In this document: positions 17,302 through 26,444 of the stretch, one piece after another
How the letters are laid out: the number at the start of each line of letters is the position of its first letter
Numbering within the stretch: the first letter of the stretch is position 1
Source: Clostridium sardiniense
GTDB lineage: Bacteria; Bacillota; Clostridia; Clostridiales; Clostridiaceae
Direction: 5' to 3'
DNA length: 64,000 nt
NCBI RefSeq assembly: GCF_016907995.1
Contig: NZ_JAFBDA010000002.1
Location: 225,952 to 289,951 of the forward strand
Translations under genes and position numbers: made by a program
Notes under the pieces: model-generated
Database searches by the model: none
What the model was told of the DNA's origin: nothing
What the model saw: the letters and a program-made list of their open reading frames with translations, nothing else

Positions 17302-17754
17302 ATGCCAACAATTAAAGAGAGACTTCAAGAAGATTGGAAAACTGCTTTAAAGGCAAAAGACAAGTTTAAGGCTAATGTATTAAGTACTGCTAAAGCTGCA
17401 ATTTTACTAGTTGAAAAAACAGATAGTAAACCTGTAGATGATAGTCAAGTAATTGAGATATTAGCGAGAGAAGTCAAGCAAAGAAGAGAAGCTGTGCTTG
17501 AGTTTGAAAAAGGTAATAGACAAGATTTAGTAGATGAAGCTAACGCTGAAATCAGTATCTTGCTAAATTACCTTCCTCAGCAATTAAGCGAAGAAGAAAT
17601 CTTACAAATCGTTAAGGAATCAGCTATAGAAGCGGGTGCAAATAGCATAAAAGACATGGGAAAAGTTATGGCGTTAGTTAGACCAAAAACAGTTGGTAAA
17701 GCTGATGGCAAACTTGTAAGTCAAATAGTGAAAAATTATTTAAATAATAAATAG
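17302..17754 (+). CDS. yqeY: GatB/YqeY domain protein YqeY
   Basis: 150 residues, all of which match the YqeY family: N-terminal ERLQEDWKTALKAKDKFKANVLSTAKAAI, central REVKQRREAVLEFEKGNRQDL and the C-terminal tRNA-contact-like helical part MGKVMALVRPKTVGKADGKLVSQIV. The family resembles the tail domain of GatB (Glu-tRNA amidotransferase) and is thought to interact with tRNA, but its function is not settled. It is 23 bases downstream of rpsU, its conserved partner, and the transcript ends at the terminator just behind it. Confidence 0.93.
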   Translation: MPTIKERLQEDWKTALKAKDKFKANVLSTAKAAILLVEKTDSKPVDDSQVIEILAREVKQRREAVLEFEKGNRQDLVDEANAEISILLNYLPQQLSEEEILQIVKESAIEAGANSIKDMGKVMALVRPKTVGKADGKLVSQIVKNYLNNK

Positions 17755-17755
17755 C

Positions 17756-17782
17756 AAAAGGACTCTTATAAGAGTCCTTTTT
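17756..17782 (+). terminator. Terminator of rpsU-yqeY
   Basis: AAAAGGACTCTTA and TAAGAGTCCTTTT (17756-17781) form a perfect 26-base palindrome followed by T. Confidence 0.9.
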
Positions 17783-17790
17783 GTTATGCT

Positions 17791-17829
17791 TAGATTAAAT
17801 ATATTTAGATTAAATATATTTAGATTAAA
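17791..17829. repeat. Tandem 15-bp repeat, 2.6 copies
   Basis: TAGATTAAATATATT at 17791-17805 and 17806-17820, then a partial third copy (17821-17829). It lies between two terminators; a simple AT-rich tandem duplication without visible function. Confidence 0.7.
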
Positions 17830-17864
17830 AGAAGGTGAGCATTATTAAAGCTCACCTTCTTTTT
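17827..17864. terminator. Second hairpin terminator between yqeY and yqfC
   Basis: AAAAGAAGGTGAGC (17827-17840) pairs perfectly with GCTCACCTTCTTTT (17850-17863), 9-base loop. It backs up the terminator at 17756 and isolates the sporulation genes. Confidence 0.85.
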
Positions 17865-17927
17865 GGTATTAAAACAATATAAAAATCATAAATTACTATG
17901 ATAGAAATATTGTGGGGAGAGGATTTA

Positions 17928-18212
17928 GTGAGAGAAAGTTTAGTAAACAAGAAAAATGAGATTTTAGAAAAAATGGACCTTCCTAAGGATGTAATAATGG
18001 GATTACCTAAGATAACGGTTTTGGGAGATAGCGAGATAACGATTGAGAATCATAAGGGGATAGAGAGTTTCGAAAATGAGTGTATAAAAGTTAAAACAAA
18101 TAAGGGAATCGTAAAAATAGATGGGATGAATTTTGAGATTCTATATATAGCCTCAGAAACAATAGTTTTGAGTGGGAAATTTAAATCAATTAATTATGGA
18201 GATTTTGTATAA
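17928..18212 (+). CDS. yqfC: Sporulation protein YqfC
   Basis: A YabP/YqfC-family protein of 94 residues with the characteristic LPKDVIMGLPKITVLGDSEI, NHKGIESF and a beta-rich remainder. GTG 17928 is chosen because GGGGAGAGG ends 5 bases before it and the resulting length matches the family; an ATG at 17898 would add ten residues without a ribosome-binding sequence. YqfC/YqfD are mother-cell sporulation proteins under sigma E in B. subtilis. The gene overlaps yqfD by one base (TAATG). Confidence 0.88.
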   Translation: MRESLVNKKNEILEKMDLPKDVIMGLPKITVLGDSEITIENHKGIESFENECIKVKTNKGIVKIDGMNFEILYIASETIVLSGKFKSINYGDFV

Positions 18213-19333
18213 TGAATTTTGAAACAAAAAAATTAACAATAATAACAGTAGAAGTAACCCTTATAAATACAGAACAAATGTTAAATGCACTATGGAAAAA
18301 TGATATAAGAGTAGATAATATACGAAAAATTGATGCAGCTACCTTTACTATGAATATATATGGTGAAGATTATGATGATGTAAAAAAAATTGTTAAAAGG
18401 TGTAATGGGAAGATAAAAATATTAAAGAGAAAAGGTGCTATAATAAGATTTTCTAGATTAAAAAAGAGGATTTCTTTTGTAATTGGAGGATTGATATTTT
18501 TAGCTATGTTATTTATACTTTCAACTCGTATATGGGCTATTGATATAGAGACAGAGAAGAATGTATCTCCTTTCGAAGTTAGAAAGATGCTTAGTGGATT
18601 AGGTATTAAACAAGGATTAAGTAAAAGCCAAATAAATGTATATGATATTGAAAAGAAATTAGAAGATCTTAGTCCAGAAATACTTTGGGTTAGAGCAAGG
18701 ATGGAAGGATCAAGTTTAAAGCTTAAAGTTGAGGAAAAGGTTAATCCGCCTGAAATTTCTGATGGAAGAGAAGATGAAATAATAGCAAAGAAAGATGGAG
18801 AGATAAAGAGAATATATACTGAATCTGGAACAGCTGCTGTAAAGCCTGGAGATATAGTAAAAAAAGGTGATATATTAATATATCCTTATGATGGACTTAG
18901 AGAAGAAAAATATGCCGTGAATCCAGAAGGAGTAGTTATAGCTAATGTATTCTATGAAAGGAGTTTGGAGGTTCAAATAAATGGTGAAAAATTAGAGAGA
19001 ACCGGAAATAAAGATAGGGATATCTATTTAAATATAGGTGGAAAGAAAATTTACTTAAAAAAGTCTACAAATTCCTTTGAGAACTATGATAAAATAGAAG
19101 ATAAAGATGGAATAGTCCAGTCTGTTACTTATTATGAAATGGAAAATAAAGAAATAAACTTAAATAAAGATGAAGTAGTAGAAGAATCCGTTAAAAAACT
19201 TGAAAAGTTTCTTGTAAAAGATCTAACTAATGAAGCTAAAGTGGTAGGAAGAAATTATGATGTAGAATATATTGGCGATGGAAAGATAAAAATTATTGCA
19301 AGATTTGCAGTTGAAGAAGATATTGCATCATAA
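18212..19333 (+). CDS. yqfD: Sporulation membrane protein YqfD
   Basis: 373 residues. The cytoplasmic N-terminal part (about 1-85) is followed by a single TM helix (FVIGGLIFLAMLFILSTRIWAI), then an extracytoplasmic region beginning as a small POTRA/FtsQ-like domain (VSPFEVRKMLSGLGIKQGLSKSQINVYDIEKKLEDL) and a beta-rich remainder with KPGDIVKKGDILI. Matches stage IV sporulation YqfD. Translationally coupled to yqfC. In most Firmicutes phoH follows, but here pgpH comes next after only about 38 bases. Confidence 0.92.
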   Translation: MNFETKKLTIITVEVTLINTEQMLNALWKNDIRVDNIRKIDAATFTMNIYGEDYDDVKKIVKRCNGKIKILKRKGAIIRFSRLKKRISFVIGGLIFLAMLFILSTRIWAIDIETEKNVSPFEVRKMLSGLGIKQGLSKSQINVYDIEKKLEDLSPEILWVRARMEGSSLKLKVEEKVNPPEISDGREDEIIAKKDGEIKRIYTESGTAAVKPGDIVKKGDILIYPYDGLREEKYAVNPEGVVIANVFYERSLEVQINGEKLERTGNKDRDIYLNIGGKKIYLKKSTNSFENYDKIEDKDGIVQSVTYYEMENKEINLNKDEVVEESVKKLEKFLVKDLTNEAKVVGRNYDVEYIGDGKIKIIARFAVEEDIAS

Positions 19334-19371
19334 CAGGAGGCTATATATTAGTTGATAAGAAGGTGGTAAAC

Positions 19372-21438
19372 TTGATAAGAAGAAATAAAATTGAAATTAA
19401 ACCTAAAGAGAAATATGTAAGATTTTTAATAAATACAATTACGATTGTTATAACATATATATTACTTATAACTGCAATTGCACCTAAACAATATGATTTA
19501 AAAGAGGGAGACATTGCAAGGGTAGATATAAAAGCACCTAGAGATACGGTGAATGAATTAGCTACTCAAGAGAGAATTAAAGAAGCCACGGAGAAGATTG
19601 ATAAGCCGTATACTCTTAAAGGTGAAATTCAAAATGAGGTGGAAAAGAACATTGATGATGTTCTAAATAAAATTATAAACTTAAATACCACAGTTGATGA
19701 TGAAAAAGAGAAGCTAAAAGAACTTTCAAAGCTAGGTAATAGTAATTTATCTGAAAGTGATTATAAAGTATTACTTGCTTTGTCACAAGAAACTCTAAAT
19801 GATATAAAGTTTGAAGTTAACGGAATAATAAAAGAAGTGTATGAAGAGAATATTCAAGATGGTAACGAACAAAGTATAAAAAAGGCAACTGATTTAACAG
19901 AAAGAAGAATTAATGAAATGAATGCTTCAGTTAATGTAAAGAAAGTTCTTAAAAAGTTAATTTTGCCTGAATTAAAGCCGAATTTCTTCTACGATAAAGA
20001 AAAAACAGATGAACTTATAAAGGAAGTACAAAAAAATGTACCTAAAGTAATTATAAAAAAGAATCAAACTATAGTAAGTGAAGGGGAACCTGTTACAGCA
20101 GAACAGATAGCTGTTCTTGAAGATTTAGGACTTCTAGACCAAAGTGGAGGTACTTCTTTCTTAATTCTTTATGCTGTGCTTGCTCTATTTACAATAGTAG
20201 TTTTCTTTACACAATATGTATATATATCAAAAAATCATAAAGAAGTTTATAAAAACACTAAGCTTATTATACTTATGAATATAATAAATATATTTAGTTT
20301 TATTTTAGCAAGGGTAATAGGTGGATTATCACCTTTTGCAATTCCTCTTGCTTGTGCACCTATACTTATATCATTATTAGTTGATTATAAATTATCCCTT
20401 GTTGTATGTAGTATAAATGTAATTATAATAGGAGCTCTAGTCAATTTTAATCCTCAAATTATAATGCTTGGAATTCTAAATGCTATATTAGGTTCTACTG
20501 GACTTAGAAAAATGCAACAAAGAAATGATATATTTTATTCATCAATATCTCTGATGATAATGAGTGCGCTACTTACATTTACAACTGGTGTATTACTTTC
20601 AAATAATTTTAAAGAAATATTAATGTTTAGTGGGCTTGCAGCTGTAGGAGTTGTATTCTCGGCGGTTTTAGCTATTGGGGTGTTACCATTTTTAGAATCA
20701 AGCTTTGATGTTGTTACAACATTAAAATTACTTGAATTATCAAATCCTAATAATCCATTACTAAAAAAATTATTAATGGAGGCACCAGGGACATATCACC
20801 ATAGTATGTTAGTTGCAAATCTTGCAGAAATGGCAGCAGAAGAAATTAATGCAAATCCTGTAATAGCAAGAGTAGGAGCATATTTCCATGATGTAGGTAA
20901 GACTAAGAGGCCATTTTTCTTTGGTGAAAATCAAATAGGAAAAGAAAATCCTCATAATAAAATAAATCCTAATTTAAGTACACTAATAATAATATCTCAT
21001 GTTAAAGATGGGGTAGAACTTGCGAAAGAATATAATTTACCTGATGTAATTAAAGATATAATAGAACAACATCATGGTACAACACTTGTTAAATATTTTT
21101 ACTATACTATGAAAAATAATGCGGAAAATCCTGAAGATGTAAAAGAAGAGGACTTTAGATATCCAGGACCAATTCCAAGCAGTAAAGAGGCTGGAATAAT
21201 AATGCTATCAGATAGTGTAGAAGCCGCAGTTAGATCTATTTCTGAGCCGACTAAAGGCAAAATAGAAGAAATGGTTAATAATATTATTAAGGATAAGCTT
21301 TACTCAGGACAGTTAGACAATTGTGATTTAACACTAAAAGATTTAGAGAAGATACGTAAGTGTTTTCTTAAGGCTCTATATGGTATTTATCATCAAAGAA
21401 TAGAGTATCCAACAGAGAAGAAGATTAAAAATAGTTAA
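19372..21438 (+). CDS. pgpH: Cyclic-di-AMP phosphodiesterase PgpH (7TM-HD protein, YqfF)
   Basis: About 688 residues: an N-terminal TM helix, a large extracytoplasmic 7TMR-HDED domain (about 40-260), seven TM helices (about 260-460) and a cytosolic HD hydrolase domain with HHSMLVANLAEMAA, RVGAYFHDVGKTKRPFFF and IIEQHHGTT metal-binding histidines and aspartate. The family cleaves the second messenger c-di-AMP to pApA, controlling potassium and osmotic balance. TTG 19372 is preferred because AAGGTGG lies 5 bases before it; GTG 19363 is an alternative lacking a good site. Confidence 0.93.
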   Translation: MIRRNKIEIKPKEKYVRFLINTITIVITYILLITAIAPKQYDLKEGDIARVDIKAPRDTVNELATQERIKEATEKIDKPYTLKGEIQNEVEKNIDDVLNKIINLNTTVDDEKEKLKELSKLGNSNLSESDYKVLLALSQETLNDIKFEVNGIIKEVYEENIQDGNEQSIKKATDLTERRINEMNASVNVKKVLKKLILPELKPNFFYDKEKTDELIKEVQKNVPKVIIKKNQTIVSEGEPVTAEQIAVLEDLGLLDQSGGTSFLILYAVLALFTIVVFFTQYVYISKNHKEVYKNTKLIILMNIINIFSFILARVIGGLSPFAIPLACAPILISLLVDYKLSLVVCSINVIIIGALVNFNPQIIMLGILNAILGSTGLRKMQQRNDIFYSSISLMIMSALLTFTTGVLLSNNFKEILMFSGLAAVGVVFSAVLAIGVLPFLESSFDVVTTLKLLELSNPNNPLLKKLLMEAPGTYHHSMLVANLAEMAAEEINANPVIARVGAYFHDVGKTKRPFFFGENQIGKENPHNKINPNLSTLIIISHVKDGVELAKEYNLPDVIKDIIEQHHGTTLVKYFYYTMKNNAENPEDVKEEDFRYPGPIPSSKEAGIIMLSDSVEAAVRSISEPTKGKIEEMVNNIIKDKLYSGQLDNCDLTLKDLEKIRKCFLKALYGIYHQRIEYPTEKKIKNS

Positions 21439-21503
21439 TTTTTATGGGGAGAGCGATACTCCCCATAATTTAATTTATAATTAAATTAATAAGGAGAATT
21501 TAT

Positions 21504-22004
21504 ATGATTTATGTAGATAACAGACAGGATAAAATAGAAGTAACAGATGAATTTATTAAAAAACTTGAAAGTGTTATAGAGTTTGCTTTAAAAGAAGAAG
21601 AAGTCTATATTGATTGTGAAATATCTATGCTTTTTGTAGATAATGAAGAAATAAGAGATATAAACAATGAGACGAGAGGGGTAGATAGAGCAACAGATGT
21701 ACTTTCATTTCCAATGTTAGATTATGATAATAAAAAAGTTTTTAAAGAAATGTATAAAGGTAATAACTTTGATGCAACATTTATGGATGGCGAAGAGTTA
21801 GTTTTAGGTGATATAGTGTTATCATTAGAAAGAACATTAGAACAAAGTAAAGAGTATAATCACTCCTTCGAAAGAGAAGCTTGTTATTTAGTAGTACATT
21901 CGGTATTACATCTTCTAGGATATGACCATATGGAGGATGAAGACAAAAAAATAATGAGAAGAAGAGAAGAAGAAATACTTGGGAAATTAGATATTACAAG
22001 ATAA
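21504..22004 (+). CDS. ybeY: Endoribonuclease YbeY, rRNA maturation factor
   Basis: 166 residues with the UPF0054 zinc motif [16 protein letters not shown] (HxxxHxxxxxH) and the upstream signature [14 protein letters not shown]. YbeY is a metal-dependent RNase involved in 16S rRNA 3' processing and ribosome quality control. AAGGAG precedes the ATG. It sits between pgpH and dgkA, its conserved position, and probably belongs to the pgpH-era transcript. Confidence 0.95.
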   Translation: MIYVDNRQDKIEVTDEFIKKLESVIEFALKEEEVYIDCEISMLFVDNEEIRDINNETRGVDRATDVLSFPMLDYDNKKVFKEMYKGNNFDATFMDGEELVLGDIVLSLERTLEQSKEYNHSFEREACYLVVHSVLHLLGYDHMEDEDKKIMRRREEEILGKLDITR

Positions 22005-22024
22005 AAAAATAAGGGTGACTTTTT

Positions 22025-22726
22025 ATGAGATTAAAAAAGATTGTTGATAGCTTTAATAATGCTATAGATGGAATAATTTATACTGTTAGGACTCAAAGGA
22101 ACATGAAGATACATATGGTGTTAACTTTGCTAGTGTTAATAGCATGTCTTTGTTTTGATGTTTCAAAAAGTGAATTTTTAATACTTGCTGTAACTATAAC
22201 TATGGTAATTGGAGCAGAACTTTTAAATACTGCAATAGAGGCAGTGGTTGACATGAATATTAAGCATTATCATCCCCTTGCTAAAATTTCTAAAAATGTA
22301 GCGGCGGGAGCAGTACTTTTAACGGCTATAAATGCAGTTGTAGTTGGGTATATTATATTTTGGGATAAATTATCTAATTTATCTCTTATATTACTTCATA
22401 AAATAAAAGGATCTGAGCCATATACTATATTTATTGTACTAGTTATTGTTTGTATAGTAACAATAATAGTAAAGGCAATATTCGGAGAAGGTACACCACT
22501 AAAGGGAGGCATGCCAAGTGGACATAGTGCACTAGCTTTTTCATTAGCTACGGCTATATCCTTAATAACAGAAGAGCCTATATGTATTATACTTAGTTTT
22601 ATTATGGCGATAATAACAGCACAGAGCAGAGTAGACTCTGAAGTTCATTCAACTTTTGAGGTTATTGTAGGTGCTCTATTTGGTATTTTAATAACATTAC
22701 TTATATTTACCATTTTTAAATTATAA
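22025..22726 (+). CDS. Fused undecaprenol/diacylglycerol kinase (DgkA) and PAP2 phosphatase
   Basis: 233 residues with two membrane enzymes in one chain. Residues 1-115 are a DgkA-type kinase (SFNNAIDGIIYTVRTQRNMKIH and catalytic GAELLNTAIEAVVDMN). Residues about 130-233 are a PAP2 phosphatase domain with MPSGHSALAF (motif 2) and QSRVDSEVHSTFEVIVG (motif 3); the first PAP2 motif KxxxxxxRP is not obvious. Firmicute DgkA phosphorylates undecaprenol, whereas PAP2 enzymes dephosphorylate lipid phosphates, so the fusion could carry opposing activities on the same lipid carrier. The kinase call is firm, the phosphatase activity inferred. Confidence 0.87.
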   Translation: MRLKKIVDSFNNAIDGIIYTVRTQRNMKIHMVLTLLVLIACLCFDVSKSEFLILAVTITMVIGAELLNTAIEAVVDMNIKHYHPLAKISKNVAAGAVLLTAINAVVVGYIIFWDKLSNLSLILLHKIKGSEPYTIFIVLVIVCIVTIIVKAIFGEGTPLKGGMPSGHSALAFSLATAISLITEEPICIILSFIMAIITAQSRVDSEVHSTFEVIVGALFGILITLLIFTIFKL

Positions 22727-22825
22727 ACCTTTAGACATAAAACTTTTTTTAATTAAGTATTAGTGATATAATAAATAGCACATAATAAGATATAGTTTAT
22801 ACAATTTAGAAATGAGGGATGTTAT

Positions 22826-23224
22826 ATGGCAAACATAAAATTAATAAAAGAGGCAATTTCAGCAAGAGAAAAAGCATACTGTCCATATTCAAATTTTAAG
22901 GTAGGAGCAGCAGCACTTTTTGAAGATGGAAATATATATACTGGATGTAATATTGAGAATGCATCATATGGAGCAACAAATTGTGCAGAACGTACTGCTA
23001 TATTTAATGGGGTATCAAAGGGTAATAAAGTATTAAAAGAGCTTGCACTTATTGGTGATGTTAATAATTACACATATCCATGTGGTATATGTAGACAGGT
23101 GATTACAGAATTTGCAGAAAGCAAAGATATGAAAATTTACATTATAAAAAATGAAAATGATTATATAGAAAAAACTTTAGATGAAATATTGCCAGGATCT
23201 TTTACAAAGAAGGATCTAGAGTAA
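22826..23224 (+). CDS. cdd: Cytidine deaminase
   Basis: 132 residues, tetrameric-type cytidine deaminase: [34 protein letters not shown] with the zinc Cys and catalytic Glu, and [12 protein letters not shown] with two further zinc cysteines. It converts cytidine and deoxycytidine to uridine forms in pyrimidine salvage. It lies 12 bases before era, its usual partner in Firmicutes. GAGGGATG precedes the ATG. Confidence 0.96.
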   Translation: MANIKLIKEAISAREKAYCPYSNFKVGAAALFEDGNIYTGCNIENASYGATNCAERTAIFNGVSKGNKVLKELALIGDVNNYTYPCGICRQVITEFAESKDMKIYIIKNENDYIEKTLDEILPGSFTKKDLE

Positions 23225-23235
23225 CAGGAGGAAGA

Positions 23236-24126
23236 ATGTTTAAATCAGGATTTATATCAATAGTAGGGAGACCAAATGTAGGTAAATCTACTTTAATGAA
23301 CTATATAATGGGAGAGAAACTTTCAATAGTTTCAAATAAACCACAAACAACAAGAAATAATATTCAAACAATATTAACTACAGATGACTATCAAATGGTA
23401 TTTGTAGATACACCAGGTATTCACAAGCCTAAGCACAAGCTAGGAGAATATATGGTTAATTCAGCTAAGGATTCAACAAAGGATGTTGATTTAATTCTTT
23501 TCTTAACTAATCCAGGTGAAGAAATAGGAAGAGGAGATAAGTTTATTTTAGAGTCACTAAAAAGTAAAAATGCTCCAGTTTTCTTAGTTTTAAATAAAAT
23601 TGATGAATTTACTCAAGATGTAGTTGCAAAATCTTTAGCAGACTTTGCAAAAGAGTTTGATTTTAAAGAGATAGTGCCAATATCAGCTATAAAGGGTAAA
23701 AATGTAGATAAATTATTAGAATTAATGGTTGCAGAATTACCAGAAGGACCTAAATACTATCCAGAAGATATGATTACTGATGTACAAGAAAGATTTGTAG
23801 TATCAGAGATAGTTAGAGAAAAAGCACTTAGAACATTAAGAGATGAAGTTCCACATGGTATTGCTGTAGATGTAATACAAATGAAGCAAAAAGAAAATGG
23901 AACTTATCATATAGAAGTAGATTTAATTTGCGAAAAAGACTCTCATAAAGGAATAATAATAGGAAAAAATGGGCAATGTCTAAAGAAGATTGGAGAAACT
24001 TCAAGATATGAATTAGAAAGATTCTTAAGAAGTAAGGTTAATATAAAAATATGGGTAAAAGTAAGAAAAGAATGGAGAGATAACCAAACATTACTTAAGG
24101 AATTAGGATATAAGAAGCTTAAGTAA
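23236..24126 (+). CDS. era: GTPase Era
   Basis: 296 residues. The GTPase domain has G1 GRPNVGKST (10-18), G3 DTPGIH, G4 NKID and G5 SAIKGKN; the C-terminal KH RNA-binding domain contains [15 protein letters not shown]. Era binds the 3' end of 16S rRNA during 30S assembly. AGGAGG precedes the ATG. The cdd-era-recO arrangement is conserved in Firmicutes. Confidence 0.97.
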   Translation: MFKSGFISIVGRPNVGKSTLMNYIMGEKLSIVSNKPQTTRNNIQTILTTDDYQMVFVDTPGIHKPKHKLGEYMVNSAKDSTKDVDLILFLTNPGEEIGRGDKFILESLKSKNAPVFLVLNKIDEFTQDVVAKSLADFAKEFDFKEIVPISAIKGKNVDKLLELMVAELPEGPKYYPEDMITDVQERFVVSEIVREKALRTLRDEVPHGIAVDVIQMKQKENGTYHIEVDLICEKDSHKGIIIGKNGQCLKKIGETSRYELERFLRSKVNIKIWVKVRKEWRDNQTLLKELGYKKLK

Positions 24127-24146
24127 GGTTTTGGGGGTTGATTAAA

Positions 24147-24887
24147 TTGTCCTTATTAAAAACGCAGGGTGTAATAATTAAAGCTCAGGATTATAAGGAA
24201 AATGATAAATTAGTCTGGTTATATACTGAAAAACTTGGGAAAATCACAGCTATAGCAAGAGGCGCAAAAAGAAATAAGAGTAAGTTGTTTGCAATCACTC
24301 TTCCTCTTTGCTATGGAGACTATATGATTTTTAAAGGAAAAAATTTATCCAATTTACAAGAAGGAAAAATTATTAATTCATTTCAAGGTCTTATGGGGAA
24401 TTTAGATAAACTTACATATTCATCCTATCTTTGTGAACTTATTGATATAGGTCTTATGGATGGAGAAAGTAATAGATGGTTATATAAAGAATTTATAACA
24501 ACTCTATATCTTTTAGATACTGATGCTATAGATTATGAACTTCTTATAAGGGCCTTTGAATTAAAACTTCTTAAAGCCACAGGATATGGTCTTCTTTTAG
24601 ATCAATGTGTAAGCTGTAGAAGGAAACTTGGTGTTTCAAACTACATAAGTTTATCAAATTTTGGTGGGATTTGTGAAGAATGTAATAGAACTCATGGACT
24701 TCATGTATCAAAAGGAGCATATAATGCACTTAAATTTTTAACAAATATGAGTTCGGATAAAATATTTAGACTTAATTTATCAAAAGATATAAAAAAGGAA
24801 ATAGAAAGGGTAACGACATTTATAATTTCATCAAATTATGCGAAAAAGCCTAAAAGCTTAGAAATGTTGAATTACTTAAAGGAGTGA
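24147..24887 (+). CDS. recO: DNA repair protein RecO
   Basis: 246 residues: N-terminal OB fold (GVIIKAQDYKENDKLVWLYTEKLGKITAIARGAKR) and C-terminal helical domain with a CVSC...CEEC zinc finger. RecO helps load RecA on SSB-covered gaps with RecR. The start is a TTG: 24147 is spaced properly from GGGGGTTGA, while TTG 24138 would overlap that site. Directly downstream of era. Confidence 0.93.
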   Translation: MSLLKTQGVIIKAQDYKENDKLVWLYTEKLGKITAIARGAKRNKSKLFAITLPLCYGDYMIFKGKNLSNLQEGKIINSFQGLMGNLDKLTYSSYLCELIDIGLMDGESNRWLYKEFITTLYLLDTDAIDYELLIRAFELKLLKATGYGLLLDQCVSCRRKLGVSNYISLSNFGGICEECNRTHGLHVSKGAYNALKFLTNMSSDKIFRLNLSKDIKKEIERVTTFIISSNYAKKPKSLEMLNYLKE

Positions 24888-24893
24888 TAATTT

Positions 24894-25532
24894 ATGAAAG
24901 AGATTACTTTAGAAAAAGTGGATCAAATAAGAGAAAGAACTGGAGTTAGTTATGAAGTTGCAAAGGAAGCTTTAGAATCTAATAACGGTGATGTACTAGA
25001 AGCATTAATATATATAGAAAATAATGTAGTTGTTCCATTTGCTGAAGAAGAAAGTTCAAAATATGATTATACTAAAGCAGATTCATCAAATGATGGATCA
25101 AAAAGAGGAGAAACTATAGATGAACTTAAATCATGGTTAAAAGATACAATAGAAAAGGGTAATGTAAGTAGAATAAAAGTTAAAAAGGATGACACTATTT
25201 TAGTTGATGTTCCTGTTAATGCTGGAATTGCGGCAACTGTTATAGCAGTTATAATTCCTCCAATTTTAGCTTTTGGAGTAATAGCAGCAGTTGCTACAAA
25301 ATTAACTATAGAAATAACAAGATGTGATGGATCTGTTGAAGTAGTAAATAAATATGTTGAAAAAGCTGCTGTAGAGGTTAAAGGTAAGGCTTTTGAAATT
25401 GCAGATATAGTTAAAGGTAAATTTAATAATACAAAAAGCGATTTTAAAAATATAAAAGCAAATAGAAAAAACAGTCATACAGGTGATGAAACTGTATATA
25501 CATACACAGTGAATTTTGAAGATAAGGAATAA
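24894..25532 (+). CDS. UBA/TS-N plus DUF4342 protein
   Basis: 212 residues. The first about 45 residues (LEKVDQIRERTGVSYEVAKEALESNNGDVLEALIYIE) form a UBA/EF-Ts N-like three-helix domain; about 75-150 is the DUF4342 region with a hydrophobic stretch (VNAGIAATVIAVIIPPILAFGVIAAVA) that could insert in the membrane; the tail is polar. No biochemical function is known. It starts seven bases after recO with GGAGTG before the ATG, so probably co-transcribed. Confidence 0.82.
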   Translation: MKEITLEKVDQIRERTGVSYEVAKEALESNNGDVLEALIYIENNVVVPFAEEESSKYDYTKADSSNDGSKRGETIDELKSWLKDTIEKGNVSRIKVKKDDTILVDVPVNAGIAATVIAVIIPPILAFGVIAAVATKLTIEITRCDGSVEVVNKYVEKAAVEVKGKAFEIADIVKGKFNNTKSDFKNIKANRKNSHTGDETVYTYTVNFEDKE

Positions 25533-25722
25533 ATGGAAGAAATTTGAAGAAAAACACCTGTATGATAAAGATAAAATGAACAAATAGGGAATATTCAGAA
25601 TATTTGGTGAAATTTTGATAAAATATTATATAGTAAAACAAAAATTACATGGTATAATTAGTATATAATTTAAAAATATAACAAATGTGAATATTCCTTA
25701 TTTTTAGAAAGAGGGATTCGTT

Positions 25723-26355
25723 TTGAAATTGTCAGATAGACAAGAAGAAATAATTAGGCTAGTTAGAGAAGGTCAACCTATAACTAGTGAATGTTTGGCT
25801 GAAAAGTTAGGTGTAACTAGAGCTGCGCTTAGAGCAGATTTAGCAATTTTAACAATGATAGGAACATTAGATGCGAGACCGAAGGTTGGTTATGTATACT
25901 CAAATAAACCAAAAAGTAGTTTAGTTCATGAGTATATAAGTGAAATTAAAGTTGGAGACATAATGTCAAAGCCATCAATAGTTAATGAATCAACGATGGT
26001 ATATGATGCAATCGTATACTTGTTTTTAAATGATGTGGGTACTTTATTCGTTGAGAATTCAGGCTTTTTAACCGGTGCAGTATCAAGAAAAGATTTTCTT
26101 AAAATTGCTATAGGTGGTACAGATATTCACAAAGTTCCAGTTGGAGTTATAATGACTAGAATGCCAAATATAGTATGTGGAACAGTAGATGATCCTGCAT
26201 ATGACATTGCAACAAAAATAATAGAACATGAAATTGATAGTATTCCAATAGTAGAAAAAATTGTGGTAGATGACAGGGAACAATACAAAATAGTGGGTAA
26301 AGTATCAAAGACTAACGTTACAAAATTATTTGTTAAACTTGGACAAAACAAATAA
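25723..26355 (+). CDS. ccpN: Transcriptional regulator with HTH and CBS pair, CcpN-like (YqzB)
   Basis: 210 residues: an N-terminal winged helix-turn-helix (LSDRQEEIIRLVREGQPITSECLAEKLGVTRAALRADLAIL) and two CBS domains (about 75-205) that bind nucleotides. CcpN represses gluconeogenic genes in B. subtilis. Its position directly before the pyruvate phosphate dikinase gene suggests it controls that gene, as in other Firmicutes where a ccpN-like gene sits beside ppdK or its regulator. Start is TTG with GAGGG upstream. Confidence 0.88.
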   Translation: MKLSDRQEEIIRLVREGQPITSECLAEKLGVTRAALRADLAILTMIGTLDARPKVGYVYSNKPKSSLVHEYISEIKVGDIMSKPSIVNESTMVYDAIVYLFLNDVGTLFVENSGFLTGAVSRKDFLKIAIGGTDIHKVPVGVIMTRMPNIVCGTVDDPAYDIATKIIEHEIDSIPIVEKIVVDDREQYKIVGKVSKTNVTKLFVKLGQNK

Positions 26356-26444
26356 ATAAATAAATTTTATTGGGTTAACTACGGAGCAAATTATAGGCTT
26401 CCGCTAGTATAGATAACATTAGTATTGAACGGAGGAGTATTGAG

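Noticed and set aside
17791..17829. Tandem repeats as a CRISPR array
   Set aside because: Units are 15 bases, directly adjacent, without spacers and only 2.6 copies; no cas genes.
26356..26444. Leader of ppdK as a riboswitch
   Set aside because: Only a short CGGA/TCCG pairing is visible; no known aptamer core matched, so no feature is called.
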